Assembly: GCF_013032005.1 (NCBI RefSeq)
Contig: NZ_WQBE01000006.1
Location: 1-64,000, forward strand
Source: Ruegeria atlantica
GTDB lineage: Bacteria > Pseudomonadota > Alphaproteobacteria > Rhodobacterales > Rhodobacteraceae
DNA: 64,000 nucleotides
Direction: 5' to 3'
Of the stretch, positions 9,072 to 18,047 are shown piece after piece. A program made the translations under genes and the position numbers. Below the pieces are notes generated by a model. The model ran no database searches. It saw nothing but the letters and a program-made list of their open reading frames with translations, and had not been told where the DNA came from. Every line of letters starts with the position of its first letter. The stretch's first letter is position 1.

Positions 9072-9956
9072 ATGTTCGACACCGAAAAATCCACCGCTTC
9101 TGCATGGTTCCGCCAATTGCGGGACCAAATCGTCACCGCCTTTGAGGCTCTTGAAGACAGCCACGACACCGGACCGTTTTCGGACGCCAGACCTGGACGG
9201 TTCGAAATCAAGGAAACCACGCGCCAGTCCGAAGATGGCACGGATGCGGGCGGCGGATTGATGTCGGTGATGCGCGGTGGCCGCGTGTTCGAAAAGGTCG
9301 GCGTCAATATCTCAACCGTCTACGGGACACTTGGCGCGCGCGCGCAGCAGGCGATGGCAGCGCGCAAAGGCATTCCGGGCATGACCGAAGACCCGCGCTT
9401 TTGGGCCTCGGGCATTTCGCTGGTCGCGCATATGCAAAATCCGCATGTTCCGGCGGTGCATATGAACACTCGCATGTTCTGGACCCCACATGCATGGTGG
9501 TTCGGCGGTGGGTCCGACCTGAACCCTTGCATAGAATATGACGAGGACACGGCCCATTTCCACGCCACGCAAAAGGCACATCTGGACCCGCACGGGCCAG
9601 GTCATTACCCACGCCTGAAAGAATGGGCGGACGAATATTTCTATATCCCGCACCGCAAACGCGCCCGCGGGGTTGGCGGTATCTTCATGGATGATTACTG
9701 CACCGGCGATTGGGCTGCGGATTTTGCGCTGACACAAGATATCGGCCGTGCCTTTCTTCCGGCCTTTTTACCCCTGGTCGAACAGCGCCGCGTGCAAGGA
9801 TTCAACGATGCCGACAAGAACGCTCAGCTTGTGCATCGGGGCCTCTATGCCGAATACAACCTGGTTTACGACCGGGGCACCAAGTTCGGGCTGGAAACCG
9901 GCCACGATCCCGACGCCGTGCTGATGAGCTTGCCGCCGATGGCCAAATGGGTCTGA
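9072..9956 (+). CDS. hemF: Oxygen-dependent coproporphyrinogen III oxidase
   Basis: Aerobic haem-biosynthesis enzyme that decarboxylates two propionates of coproporphyrinogen III to give protoporphyrinogen IX in the cytoplasm. The 294-residue protein contains highly conserved family blocks: PAVHMNTRMFW, WWFGGGSDLNPC, GGIFMDDYC and the C-terminal LMSLPPMAKW. The length fits the bacterial enzyme. It follows the SDR gene closely and ends 8 bp from a convergent gene. Confidence 0.96.
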   Translation: MFDTEKSTASAWFRQLRDQIVTAFEALEDSHDTGPFSDARPGRFEIKETTRQSEDGTDAGGGLMSVMRGGRVFEKVGVNISTVYGTLGARAQQAMAARKGIPGMTEDPRFWASGISLVAHMQNPHVPAVHMNTRMFWTPHAWWFGGGSDLNPCIEYDEDTAHFHATQKAHLDPHGPGHYPRLKEWADEYFYIPHRKRARGVGGIFMDDYCTGDWAADFALTQDIGRAFLPAFLPLVEQRRVQGFNDADKNAQLVHRGLYAEYNLVYDRGTKFGLETGHDPDAVLMSLPPMAKWV

Positions 9957-9963
9957 TCTACCC

Positions 9964-10377
9964 TCAGAAATCGAAATCCATAAAGTTATCGTAGCAACGG
10001 CTTTGCGCCCCGGATGCCGACATACTTTCGCCCACACGGCTGACGCTGATCGAATAACTCTTTTTTGTGCTGCCCCCTTCGGGCTTAGTCAGCGAAAACT
10101 CCACCGTCCGTGTTTGCTTTTCATAAGGTCTCGAGACATAAATCTGCTGCGTTGTCGGCAGGCCAAGGGTGCGGATGGCGAAATCACCGATACCGCACCA
10201 ATAGGCAATTGCCTTTGACGTGCCATGCGTGGCCACTTGATAGTTGCCATTGTCCAATGGCGTCACTGTCGTGCGAAAGCCGGGATTGAAGCCATACCTA
10301 AACCCAAACCCGGTCGCTTGCGCCAGGGCTGGCACCAACACTAGAACACCTATGCTGAATAATTTGAATAATTGCAT
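9964..10377 (-). CDS. Secreted hypothetical protein
   Basis: A 137-residue protein with a clear signal peptide (hydrophobic 4-18, ending PALAQAT, likely cleaved around residue 21). The mature part begins with Gly/Phe/Tyr-rich sequence (GFGFRYGFNPGF) and has two cysteines, CGIG near residue 80 and RCYD near the C-terminus, which could form a disulfide in the periplasm. A Shine-Dalgarno GAGGAGA precedes the start. It converges on hemF. I do not recognise the family. Confidence 0.7.
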   Translation of the reverse strand: MQLFKLFSIGVLVLVPALAQATGFGFRYGFNPGFRTTVTPLDNGNYQVATHGTSKAIAYWCGIGDFAIRTLGLPTTQQIYVSRPYEKQTRTVEFSLTKPEGGSTKKSYSISVSRVGESMSASGAQSRCYDNFMDFDF

Positions 10378-10411
10378 AGTAAATCTCCTCTGACCAAAAT
10401 TCGGCTTTGGT

Positions 10412-10518
10412 TGAAATGATAGGGATCAGGCCCGTTGAGTAAAGTTTACGATAGGCGGCGCAATTCTCACCATTCCGCAACGGAAACGCGCCTATGTGAC
10501 CGAAATGGTATCATTTCA
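10412..10518. promoter_or_regulatory. Inverted repeats upstream of the acyltransferase gene
   Basis: TGAAATGATA at 10412-10421 is matched by its exact reverse complement TATCATTTCA at 10509-10518. The second copy also forms a compact palindrome with the bases before it, GAAATG-gtat-CATTTC at 10502-10517. A further short palindrome GTAAAGTTTAC lies near 10439-10449. They sit between the divergent starts at 10377 and 10569 and could be operator sites; the regulator is unknown. Confidence 0.4.
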
Positions 10519-10568
10519 GGACTTTAGAGGGTAACCTCTGATCGTCGGTCATTTGCACGAGGCACGGG

Positions 10569-11081
10569 TTGAGCAAGGCATTCCCAAAGGACTGGTTCGA
10601 CATTCCGCCCGAAAAATATGCGGATTTCGGCGCGCTGTTCTATCTGGCGTCGCTGACAACACCGCATAGGGATCGCAGTCTGGCGCAGGTGCTTTATGCC
10701 TTGGAAACACCATTCCGGTTGGGCCAGTATCACATCTTTCGGCAAAACAGTTTTCCACGCGGATTTGTGACTTTCGCTGGCCTCAGCCCCGAGGCCGAAC
10801 ACCGATACGCCATTCAGGAAACTCCGTTGACCGAGGCCGATTTCACCAGCGGGTCGTCGTTCTGGATCGTCGATATTGTCGCCCCGTTCGGGCAGACCAA
10901 TCAGATTGTAGAGATGCTGAAAAAGAGCATCCCCCATCCTAGGGTTCGTACGAACCGCATGGACAGTGATATGTCTCAAAACCGGATCGTGGAATGGACG
11001 CGTGATGACACGGGCGCGATTCATATGCAGCTGTACCGCAAGCAGGAGTTCGCGCAGGTTCTGGCGGCAGAGGGCACGTGA
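10569..11081 (+). CDS. HlyC-type toxin-activating lysine acyltransferase
   Basis: A 170-residue member of the RTX-toxin acyltransferase family, which moves an acyl group from acyl carrier protein to lysines of a secreted protein. The catalytic pair is visible: His33 in TTPHRDRSL and Asp102 in FWIVDIVAPFG; their spacing of 69 residues equals that of His23 and Asp92 in E. coli HlyC. The LGQYHIFR and GFVTFAGLS segments also match the family. The start is a TTG at 10569 behind GAGG. The stop TGA lies one base before the next ATG, so the Hint/VCBS protein downstream is the obvious partner or substrate. No RTX toxin gene or type I secretion genes are in the window. Confidence 0.82.
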   Translation: MSKAFPKDWFDIPPEKYADFGALFYLASLTTPHRDRSLAQVLYALETPFRLGQYHIFRQNSFPRGFVTFAGLSPEAEHRYAIQETPLTEADFTSGSSFWIVDIVAPFGQTNQIVEMLKKSIPHPRVRTNRMDSDMSQNRIVEWTRDDTGAIHMQLYRKQEFAQVLAAEGT

Positions 11082-11082
11082 C

Positions 11083-11997
11083 ATGGTTTCGATAGCAATT
11101 TCGGGTGAAATAACCGGCGATGTGAACGGCAACCCTCCGAACCAGGCTATGGGCGATCTGGATCTGGACAGCAACGTCCCCATTTTGTCGGAAACATGGG
11201 TCATCTCTTCGCCTCCGGCTTTTGGAACAGCCAGCGTCGACCCGAATACTGGGGAATGGACTTATACAGTTGACCCAGCGTTTTTTGACAGTCTGGACGA
11301 CAACCAAATCGTCACCGATACCTTCACCATTCAAGTGACCGGTGAGTTCGGCACTTTTCTTGGGCCTTTCCCTTTCGACCTGCAGCAAGAGATCACGATC
11401 ACCATCGAAGGGGTGTGTTTTACCGCTGGCACGCTGATCGAAACCCCGGGTGGTGCGCAACTAATCGAGGCCTTATCAGTTGGCGATAGGGTGCTGACCG
11501 CAGATCACGGCCCGCAACCGATCCGATGGATCGAAAGCAGCGTACTGCCACCCGAGCGATTACGGGAAAATCCCGCCATGCGGCCTGTCAGGATCAGCGC
11601 GGGCAGCCTTGGCCCAAATACGCCCAGCCGGGATTTGCTGGTGTCGCAGCAGCACCGCGTTCTGATCCGCGGTCCCAAGGTCGATTTGCTGTTCGGCACG
11701 CCCGAGGCGCTGGTCGCGGCCAAGCATCTGTGTTCCTGGCCAGGGATCGATATTGAAACCTCTGACGCGGCCGTCGAGTATTTCCACATTCTGCTGGACG
11801 AACATGAAATCCTGACCGCCGAAGGCGCATCGGCTGAAAGCCTGTTTCTGGGTGAGGAATCCTTGTACACGCTGTCATCCGAGGCATTGCAGGAATTGGC
11901 GGCGATATTTCCCGATACCGCGACCCCTGATGGGAATGGCTTCGGTCGCGCCGCCCGTTTGGTTCTGCGTGAATTCGAAGCGCGCGCGCTGATTTAA
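11083..11997 (+). CDS. VCBS-like plus Hint-domain protein
   Basis: A 304-residue protein with two parts. Residues about 20-88 follow the VCBS/cadherin-like repeat pattern (GDLDLDS, GTASVDPNTGEWTYTVD, VTDTFTIQV). From Cys112 (VCFTAGTLIET) to about residue 260 there is a Hedgehog/intein-type (Hint) domain, with VGDRVLTAD, QQHRVLI and EYFHILLDEHEIL. Hint domains of this type are common on secreted proteins of Rhodobacterales. There is no N-terminal signal peptide, so export would be by a type I system or not at all. It is coupled to the HlyC-type acyltransferase one base upstream. The start at 11083 is used; an earlier in-frame ATG lies inside that gene. Its end overlaps the end of modC by 4 bp. 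Confidence 0.82.
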   Translation: MVSIAISGEITGDVNGNPPNQAMGDLDLDSNVPILSETWVISSPPAFGTASVDPNTGEWTYTVDPAFFDSLDDNQIVTDTFTIQVTGEFGTFLGPFPFDLQQEITITIEGVCFTAGTLIETPGGAQLIEALSVGDRVLTADHGPQPIRWIESSVLPPERLRENPAMRPVRISAGSLGPNTPSRDLLVSQQHRVLIRGPKVDLLFGTPEALVAAKHLCSWPGIDIETSDAAVEYFHILLDEHEILTAEGASAESLFLGEESLYTLSSEALQELAAIFPDTATPDGNGFGRAARLVLREFEARALI

Positions 11998-13091
11998 GAC
12001 GGGGTCAGCCTGCCGCCCACATCCTGCGGAGCCAGGGCAACGGTCTTGATTACCGCAAAACAGGACTTGCCCGGTTCCAACCCCAAAGCCGCGACAGAAC
12101 GGCGGGTCACGCGCGCCAAGATCGGCCCTGCGGACGTTTGCAATGAGACGATGGCGCCCGGCCCGCCGCCCGCGCGGATGGTGTCAACCGTCCCTTCCAA
12201 CATGTTCAACGCCGACAATCCATCAGGCCGCTTGCTGGACAGGATCACCTCTTGCGCGGGAATACGGATGCGAAGGTCTTCCCCTACTTGATGCGGGATA
12301 CGTGGCAGGAACAGGCGTGCACCGCCGGCCTCCAGCTCGGTCAACCCATCCGCATGATGTTCCTGAACCCGCACATTCAGCACCGCGCCCACAGCGCGAA
12401 CCCCCGCCGGAGCCACGGACGGGTCAGCCATAACTTCTGAGGCAGGGCCATGCCGCACCACTTTGCCATCCTGCAAAGCGACGACAGAGGTGGCCAGCCG
12501 TGCGACCTCGGCCGCGGAATGGGTGACGTACAGAATGGGCACTGAAACCTCATCCCGCAGCCGTTCGAAATAGGGCAGGATCTCAGCCTTGCGCGCCTCG
12601 TCCAGCGCGGCCAGCGGCTCGTCGGCAAGGATCAGGCGCGGGCTGGCCAATAGCGCACGCCCAATGGCAACTCGCTGCTTTTCTCCGCCCGACAAGCCTG
12701 CTGGACGGCGATCCAGCAAATGCCCAATGCCCAGCATTTCGATCACCTTGTCCGGGTTCTCGCGGCGCGCGCGCTTTGGTGCGAACCAGCGACCATAGGC
12801 CAGATTTTGGCGCACTGTCAGATGCGGGAACAGGCGACCTTCCTGAAAGATATAACCCAATCGCCTACGATGCGGCGGTAACCAGAGGTCCTGTTCGGTA
12901 TCAAACAGTTCCCACTCATCAACGGCAACACGCCCGGCTTTGGGCCGCAGAAGTCCCGCCACGGCATTGACCACGGTGGTCTTGCCCGACCCCGACCGCC
13001 CGAACAGAACCGTCACCCCCAAGGGCGCGTCAAAGCTGAGGTCCAGCTTGATATCGGGCAGGTCATGCTGCAGGCGGACAGACAGCGTCAT
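11994..13091 (-). CDS. modC: Molybdate ABC transporter ATP-binding protein
   Basis: The ATPase of the molybdate importer, 365 residues, on the inner face of the membrane. Walker A FGRSGSGKTT near 31-40, signature LSGGEKQR and Walker B LILADEPLAALDE are present, followed by a C-terminal Mop/TOBE-type molybdate-binding region (about 290-355). The start overlaps the end of modB by 4 bp, so ModABC are co-translated. The 3' end overlaps the convergent Hint-protein gene by 4 bp, leaving no room for a terminator between them. Confidence 0.94.
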   Translation of the reverse strand: MTLSVRLQHDLPDIKLDLSFDAPLGVTVLFGRSGSGKTTVVNAVAGLLRPKAGRVAVDEWELFDTEQDLWLPPHRRRLGYIFQEGRLFPHLTVRQNLAYGRWFAPKRARRENPDKVIEMLGIGHLLDRRPAGLSGGEKQRVAIGRALLASPRLILADEPLAALDEARKAEILPYFERLRDEVSVPILYVTHSAAEVARLATSVVALQDGKVVRHGPASEVMADPSVAPAGVRAVGAVLNVRVQEHHADGLTELEAGGARLFLPRIPHQVGEDLRIRIPAQEVILSSKRPDGLSALNMLEGTVDTIRAGGGPGAIVSLQTSAGPILARVTRRSVAALGLEPGKSCFAVIKTVALAPQDVGGRLTPS

Positions 13092-13780
13092 GACCCCGAC
13101 ACCCGAGCGGCGGCGCGACGACCAATATATTCCGACAGTAGTAGCGCGCCCATGGCAATGATGATCGAAATCACAACCAGTCGGGTCGCTGCCCCCTCAC
13201 CGCCGGGCACCTGCAGGAAGGCATAGACGGCTGACGGCAGGGTCTGTGTCTGGCCTGGGATGTTTGAGACAAAGGTGATCGTGGCGCCAAATTCGCCCAT
13301 TGCCTTGGCGAAAGCGAGAATACTTCCGGCGATCACACCCGGCAGGATCATCGGCAGGGTCACGGTCGCAAACACAAAGGGCCGCGACGCGCCCAAGGTC
13401 GCCCCGGCCTGTTCCAGCTTGGGATCTACCGCCTCGATCGACAGACGAATGGCGCGCACCATCAGTGGAAAGGCCATGATCCCCGCCGCCAGCGCCGCCC
13501 CGGTCCAGCGGAAGGCGACCACGATGCCGAACTCCCCCAGTAGCCTGCCCATCGGCCCCTGAATCCCGAATGTCAGCAGCAGCAGATACCCGGTTACAAC
13601 CGGCGGCAGGATCAGCGGCAGATGCACCAACCCGTTCAGCAACTGGCGACCGGGAAACCGCCAGCGCGCCAGCGCATAAGCCACGAAAATGCCAAAGGGC
13701 AAGGTCACCAACGTCGCCCAGAAGGAAACGCGCAGCGACAATCTCAGCGCTTCAATTTCTGCGGGCCCCAACCATCCCAT
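13088..13780 (-). CDS. modB: Molybdate ABC transporter permease
   Basis: The membrane channel subunit of the molybdate importer, 230 residues, with about five hydrophobic segments. The conserved cytoplasmic EAA-type loop that docks on ModC is seen as EQAGATLGASRPFVFATVTL. It starts 4 bp after the modA stop and overlaps modC, as in the usual modABC operon. Confidence 0.94.
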   Translation of the reverse strand: MGWLGPAEIEALRLSLRVSFWATLVTLPFGIFVAYALARWRFPGRQLLNGLVHLPLILPPVVTGYLLLLTFGIQGPMGRLLGEFGIVVAFRWTGAALAAGIMAFPLMVRAIRLSIEAVDPKLEQAGATLGASRPFVFATVTLPMILPGVIAGSILAFAKAMGEFGATITFVSNIPGQTQTLPSAVYAFLQVPGGEGAATRLVVISIIIAMGALLLSEYIGRRAAARVSGS

Positions 13781-13783
13781 GTG

Positions 13784-14563
13784 TCAGCTGCCCGGCAGGG
13801 TAAAACCCTGTTCTGTAAAGATGGTTTGGGACGTATCCGATTGCAGGTGGTCCAGAAACGCCCATGCCTCAGGCCGCGCCGAAGTGGTTACGGCAGCGGG
13901 GTAAATGATCGGCGGGTGAAGCTCTGACGGGAACGAGGCTACGACCTTCACCCGATCTTCAACCTGCGCATCGGATTGGTAAACGATCCCCAGTGGCGCC
14001 GCCCCTGCCGCGACTAGCGCGAGCGCCGCGCGCACGTTGTCAGTCTGAGCGATCCGAGGTTGCACGCCCTCCCACAGCCCCAGGTTTTGCAGGGCCGCCT
14101 TGCCGTAGATACCCGCAGGCACCGCATCGACCAGCGCCATGGCCAGATGCCCGCTGCCCAGCCTTGCAATCAAATCGGTGTCCGCCTGAATATGCCCGAT
14201 CTGCGCCTGATCCGACCCACCGATCAGAACCAGCCCATTGCCCAGTAGATCCACGCGCGAGTCCACGTCGATCAATCCCTGATCCTGCAGAACATCCATC
14301 CAATCCACATTGGCGAAAATGAACACATCTGCGGGCGCGCCCAACTGAATCTGCCGCGCCAACACTGACGAGGCCGCATAGGACACCGTCACCTGATGCC
14401 CTGTTTGCTGCTCGAATATCGGTGCGATCTCATCCAACGCGGTTTTCAGACTGGCAGCCGCAAACACCAAAACTTCTGCCGCGCTGACCCGGAGCGGTGC
14501 CAGCGTTACAGTGCCAAGCACCAGGGCCGCGATTGCGCATCGGCGGGCAAGGGACAGGATCAT
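13784..14563 (-). CDS. modA: Molybdate-binding periplasmic protein
   Basis: The periplasmic molybdate receptor, 259 residues. Signal peptide 1-29 (RR at 7-8, hydrophobic core, cleavage near VSA-AE); the mature start VLVFAAASLKTALDEI carries the ModA signature including the ligand serine. The ATG at 14563 is chosen because the signal peptide begins there; an open frame extends 36 residues further upstream without protein character. First gene of modABC. Confidence 0.93.
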   Translation of the reverse strand: MILSLARRCAIAALVLGTVTLAPLRVSAAEVLVFAAASLKTALDEIAPIFEQQTGHQVTVSYAASSVLARQIQLGAPADVFIFANVDWMDVLQDQGLIDVDSRVDLLGNGLVLIGGSDQAQIGHIQADTDLIARLGSGHLAMALVDAVPAGIYGKAALQNLGLWEGVQPRIAQTDNVRAALALVAAGAAPLGIVYQSDAQVEDRVKVVASFPSELHPPIIYPAAVTTSARPEAWAFLDHLQSDTSQTIFTEQGFTLPGS

Positions 14564-14581
14564 ATGCTCTCGCGTCAGGAA

Positions 14582-14614
14582 GGTTGCGTCCCTTCGGAGA
14601 TATCTGAGGCAACC
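14582..14614 (-). promoter_or_regulatory. Possible leader hairpin upstream of modA
   Basis: In the modA leader, GGTTGC at 14582-14587 pairs with GCAACC at 14609-14614, and an 8-bp palindrome AGATATCT (14598-14605) lies in the loop. It is 19 bp before the modA start and could be an operator or RNA element. It does not match the ModE box as I know it, so molybdate control is only a guess. Confidence 0.3.
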
Positions 14615-14780
14615 GGGGGCACGCAAGCGTCTTTCCCATACGATCAGGGCCAGCCTGCGGAAAATGAACAAGACTACCGGGGCCTGCGATACACTGGGGC
14701 GGATTATCCGGTATTGAGGTAAAGAAATTGTGCCGGACCCTCTTGCACCCGTGCGCAGGCTTGGCTACATGCAGCGTCAC

Positions 14781-14857
<77 letters not shown>

Positions 14858-14926
14858 CCTTTCCTCGCAATGTATCAAGGTCTTACGCGACTAGCACCTT
14901 TTGCTGTGCTGCGTGTGAAATTGTGT

Positions 14927-14946
14927 CCGCTGCGCCTCCGCTGCAC
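14927..14946 (+). repeat. Candidate integrase arm-type site, left
   Basis: A 20-base stretch beginning CCGCTGCGC and ending TCCGCTGCAC that recurs with one change at 21110-21129, near the other end of the element and in the same orientation. Paired motifs just inside both att sites are what integrase arm-binding sites look like; no binding evidence exists. Confidence 0.45.
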
Positions 14947-14986
14947 TTAGACAGAAAAGATGTCTCCAACACAGGAGATATGGGCC

Positions 14987-15994
14987 ATGGCAACAATCGT
15001 AAAACGGCCTAGCGGGAAGTGGCAGGCGACTGTGCGGAAGGAAGGACAATCCCGATCTAAGTCCTTTCTAAAGCGTGCTGATGCGGCGAAGTGGGCGCGA
15101 GAGACAGAGTTGAGCGCGGACAGAGGATTACTCACCCCAGACCTCAGCGTGAGCGCATCCGAGATGACACTTGGTGAAGTGCTGCGAAAATACCGAGATA
15201 ACATCACGAGCGAGAAACGGTGCGCGGACAATGAAAGTTATGCAATCAACGGGTTCCTGCGTAAGCGCTCCAAGTTAGCCAGCAAGAAGGTCGGCAAGCT
15301 GCGATCCGCTGACTTTGTCCACTATCGTGACCAGCGCATTAAATCCATGAAGGCTGCGACTGTGGTGAGGGAACTGGGTTGGTTGCAGCACGCCCTTGAT
15401 GTCGCCTGTGAGGATTGGGGGCAGAACGTGCCACATGGGAACCCGGTCAAGCCTGTCCGGCGACCCAAGATTGACAACCGCCGCGAGAGGCGATTGCAGC
15501 AAGGAGAATGGCGGGCTTTGTTGGAAGCCGTAAACCAAGCCCGGTCTCCGCTGATGAAACCGTTGCTGACGCTGGCCTTGGCAACTGGGATGCGACGAGG
15601 GGAATTGCTATCGATACAATGGAAGCACGTAGACCTTGAGCGTCGGACAGTGTTCTTGCCCCAAACCAAAAACGGTCGCGCCCGTACAGTGCCTCTCAGC
15701 CCGAATGCCGTTGCCGTATTGATGGACCTGCCACGCGGTGACGTCCGGTGTTTGCCCCTGTCTGGTAATTCTGTGCGATTAGCCTTTGAGCGCCTCAGGC
15801 AACGCGCGGGCGTAGTGGACCTTACATTTCATGACATTCGGCACGAGGCGGTGTCCCGCTTTGTGGAAAGCGGCCTATCGCTAGCGCAGGTGCAAATGAT
15901 CAGTGGGCATCGGGATTTGCGGATGTTGATGCGTTACACCCACCTACAGACCGATGACATCGTGGCAAAGTTGGCGGCCGTCGAATTTGCTTAG
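14987..15994 (+). CDS. Tyrosine-type site-specific integrase
   Basis: A 335-residue phage-type integrase that would integrate and excise the element at tRNA-Val. The N-terminal 1-160 is an arm-binding plus core-binding region; the catalytic domain shows Arg203 (ATGMRRGEL), Lys228 (TKNG), His282 and Arg285 (FHDIRH), His308 (SGHRD) and nucleophile Tyr317 (MRYTH). The ATG at 14987 is preferred over 14960 because AGGAG at 14973-14977 is 9 bases before it. It lies 130 bp from the tRNA, reading away from it, as usual for tRNA-inserted elements. All catalytic residues are intact, so it could be active. Confidence 0.94.
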   Translation: MATIVKRPSGKWQATVRKEGQSRSKSFLKRADAAKWARETELSADRGLLTPDLSVSASEMTLGEVLRKYRDNITSEKRCADNESYAINGFLRKRSKLASKKVGKLRSADFVHYRDQRIKSMKAATVVRELGWLQHALDVACEDWGQNVPHGNPVKPVRRPKIDNRRERRLQQGEWRALLEAVNQARSPLMKPLLTLALATGMRRGELLSIQWKHVDLERRTVFLPQTKNGRARTVPLSPNAVAVLMDLPRGDVRCLPLSGNSVRLAFERLRQRAGVVDLTFHDIRHEAVSRFVESGLSLAQVQMISGHRDLRMLMRYTHLQTDDIVAKLAAVEFA

Positions 15995-16535
15995 ATCGAC
16001 CTGATACGGTGCAGGGTGGTCGTACTCTCCCCAGTGCGTCATCTGGGACCACCCTCACCCTTATCCAGCGACAATAAGTGTCCCTTGTGCATTTTGGCTG
16101 TCCGGTGGTTGGCCTTAAACCCCTCAAGCATTGGGCAATGACGTTAGTCCTTCCTCTAATGAACATACAGGCGCTAACCCTCCCTCTACTGAACTAACAG
16201 GCGTCACCTCTCCCTCAATTGAGCAAAACCTCTCCGTCAATTGAGCATACAGGTTTCGCTTGGTCAGTGTTGATCGGGTTGCTTAAGCAGCTTGGACTTC
16301 CCTCGCTCCAATGCGAGCGGAGCAGGTAGTCGTTAAGCGCATATAAATAAACACAAAATCACGCCGACCTGTAAGCAAAGGTACTGAATAGAGGGCTATT
16401 GATCCCTCCAATTTAGCCATTGCGTGTTCACCGGGATTTTCTCCCAGTCGCCCCAACGGGGCAATTCCATCTGCTCGGTATCCGCCAGAGCGTATTCCCA
16501 AAATGGGTCCAATGGACCGAACACAGGAAACTTTC
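15995..16535. other. Non-coding region between integrase and ATPase genes
   Basis: No convincing gene. It holds the repeat array at 16148-16253, a GC-rich inverted stretch near 16300-16325 (CTCGCTCCAATGCGAGCGGAG, in which CTCGC and GCGAG pair) and an AT-rich patch at 16337-16352 (GCGCATATAAATAAAC) that could be a promoter for the ATPase gene. A minus-strand frame at 16283-16561 has no protein character. Confidence 0.5.
16148..16253 (+). repeat. Four iteron-like direct repeats
   Basis: Four related units with the cores CTCTAATGAAC, CTCTACTGAAC, CTCAATTGAGC and GTCAATTGAGC, each preceded by a C/T-rich TCC tract and in three cases followed by a CA/TAACAGG or CATACAGG tail. Core-to-core spacing is 30, 30 and 22 bases. 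Units 3 and 4 contain the palindrome TCAATTGA. Spacing of two to three helical turns and a position before the ATPase gene suggest a replication origin or an operator for a dedicated DNA-binding protein. Confidence 0.6.
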
Positions 16536-18047
16536 ATGTCCAAAATTTGTCTTGTCGACATGCCATGTGGTTATGGCAAATCCACAAAGATCAACCGCAG
16601 CTTCAAAAAGCAGGAGAAGTACATAGCAGTTGTGCCTTACCTGAGTGAGGTGGAACGGTTCATCGAAGATGCCCGAAAAGGCTCCGATTTCATTCTTACA
16701 CAACCCGTTAACAAAGGTAGCAACAAAAGCGATCACTGCGAGAAGTTGATCCGGGCAGGCAAATCAATCGCTTGTACTCACGCTCTTTTCTACCGACTTG
16801 GAACTCTGGCAACCCAAGACACAGGGATTGCGAGATGTACTAAGTTCGATAGCAACGGCATACCGACCATCGAAGTCGATCACCTACTTGATGGATACAA
16901 CCTCATCATCGACGAGGTCATTGATCCCTTAAAGGTGGACCAGACAGTCCGAAAGGTTGACTTTGACACAGCTTACCTCGGCCTTGGCTTGGCGGAAGAG
17001 GAGCCTGACGGACGCATTGTTCCAACGGCACTGTGGGATGAGCTATACCGCAAAGGGAACAAGACATTTGACCGTTCACTCTATGATAAGGCCAAGTCGG
17101 GCGCACTATATCGCATAAGCGAGAAGCTGTTCGTCCTCGCCATTCCCAAAGAACTCTTGCTCAAGCCCAAATCCGTAACGATTTACACGTACCTTTCGGA
17201 AGGATCGGTGCTGCTGCAGTACCTGCAAAAACTGCAGAAAGACCACCCCGGCTCCTTCACTTTGGAGTTGCGGCGTCTGGATAAGGAGGTCGAGGCAGCG
17301 TGGCGAGAAGACGTTGCTAGCGCGCTAACGGTTCTACCCATACCGGAGTTGGAGACCCAAGAGTGGACACATTGCGCACAGCTAAACAAGATCAAAACGC
17401 ATCGGCAATGTTCTGCAGTTGGTCACAAGCTACGCAAGTTCAAGGATAGAGAACTGTATGGCGTAGACCCCACAACCGTTATGCTGACTTGTGCACGTGG
17501 TCTGTGGCATGACGCTGCGACCGGGCAAAAGCCAAAGGCAGGGAGGCTAGCAAGGCACACACGGCTATTCGGTCGCGCCTTAAAGGAAGAAGTGTACAAC
17601 AAGGACACGGAGACCTTTGACGAAGTGTGGACCACAAGTGGAGTTAGCTTCGTACCAAACACCACACGTGGGACCAATGATCATATCGGGTGCACAACAG
17701 CAGTGTACCTCTATGATCAACACCCCAACCCACAACTGCTCACGTTCCTAGGTATGAAGCGCAATAGCAATGAGGCGCATAGGTTCTCGGATGCCTATGC
17801 GTTGACCGAACTAGTACAGTGGCTGTTCCGATCCGCAATACGCGTGGGTGGACTAAACAGTACCGGACGAGCTTACTCACCTAGGCGTCCGGTAACGCTC
17901 TACATGCCATCTAAGAGAATGCGGAACCTACTGCTGAACTGGCTGCTGACGGGTCAGGTCAACAGTGGACGGGTCAATACAAAAGGACAGAGACAGACTG
18001 AGTTGCTTGCCAGATTGGAGGGTCGTCAGGTGGCGGCAGTAGCCTAA
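16536..18047 (+). CDS. SF2-helicase-like ATPase, putative replication protein
   Basis: A 503-residue protein with helicase superfamily 2-like motifs: motif I MPCGYGKST at 9-17, a Ia-like VVPYLSEVERF at 32-42, Ib-like CTHALF at 80-85, motif II IIDEV at 124-128 and a motif VI-like QWLFRSAIR at 428-436. The ATG at 16536 follows AGGAAA at the right distance; ATGs at 16503 and 16512 lack this. The stop overlaps the start of the HNH gene (TAATG), so the two are translated together. It sits just after iteron-like repeats, which suggests replication of the excised element, but a defence role with the nuclease cannot be ruled out. I cannot assign a named family. Confidence 0.62.
   Translation: MSKICLVDMPCGYGKSTKINRSFKKQEKYIAVVPYLSEVERFIEDARKGSDFILTQPVNKGSNKSDHCEKLIRAGKSIACTHALFYRLGTLATQDTGIARCTKFDSNGIPTIEVDHLLDGYNLIIDEVIDPLKVDQTVRKVDFDTAYLGLGLAEEEPDGRIVPTALWDELYRKGNKTFDRSLYDKAKSGALYRISEKLFVLAIPKELLLKPKSVTIYTYLSEGSVLLQYLQKLQKDHPGSFTLELRRLDKEVEAAWREDVASALTVLPIPELETQEWTHCAQLNKIKTHRQCSAVGHKLRKFKDRELYGVDPTTVMLTCARGLWHDAATGQKPKAGRLARHTRLFGRALKEEVYNKDTETFDEVWTTSGVSFVPNTTRGTNDHIGCTTAVYLYDQHPNPQLLTFLGMKRNSNEAHRFSDAYALTELVQWLFRSAIRVGGLNSTGRAYSPRRPVTLYMPSKRMRNLLLNWLLTGQVNSGRVNTKGQRQTELLARLEGRQVAAVA

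Noticed and set aside
16148..16253. CRISPR array
   Set aside because: Only four imperfect units, spacers too short and similar to each other, no cas genes; iterons or operator sites fit better.
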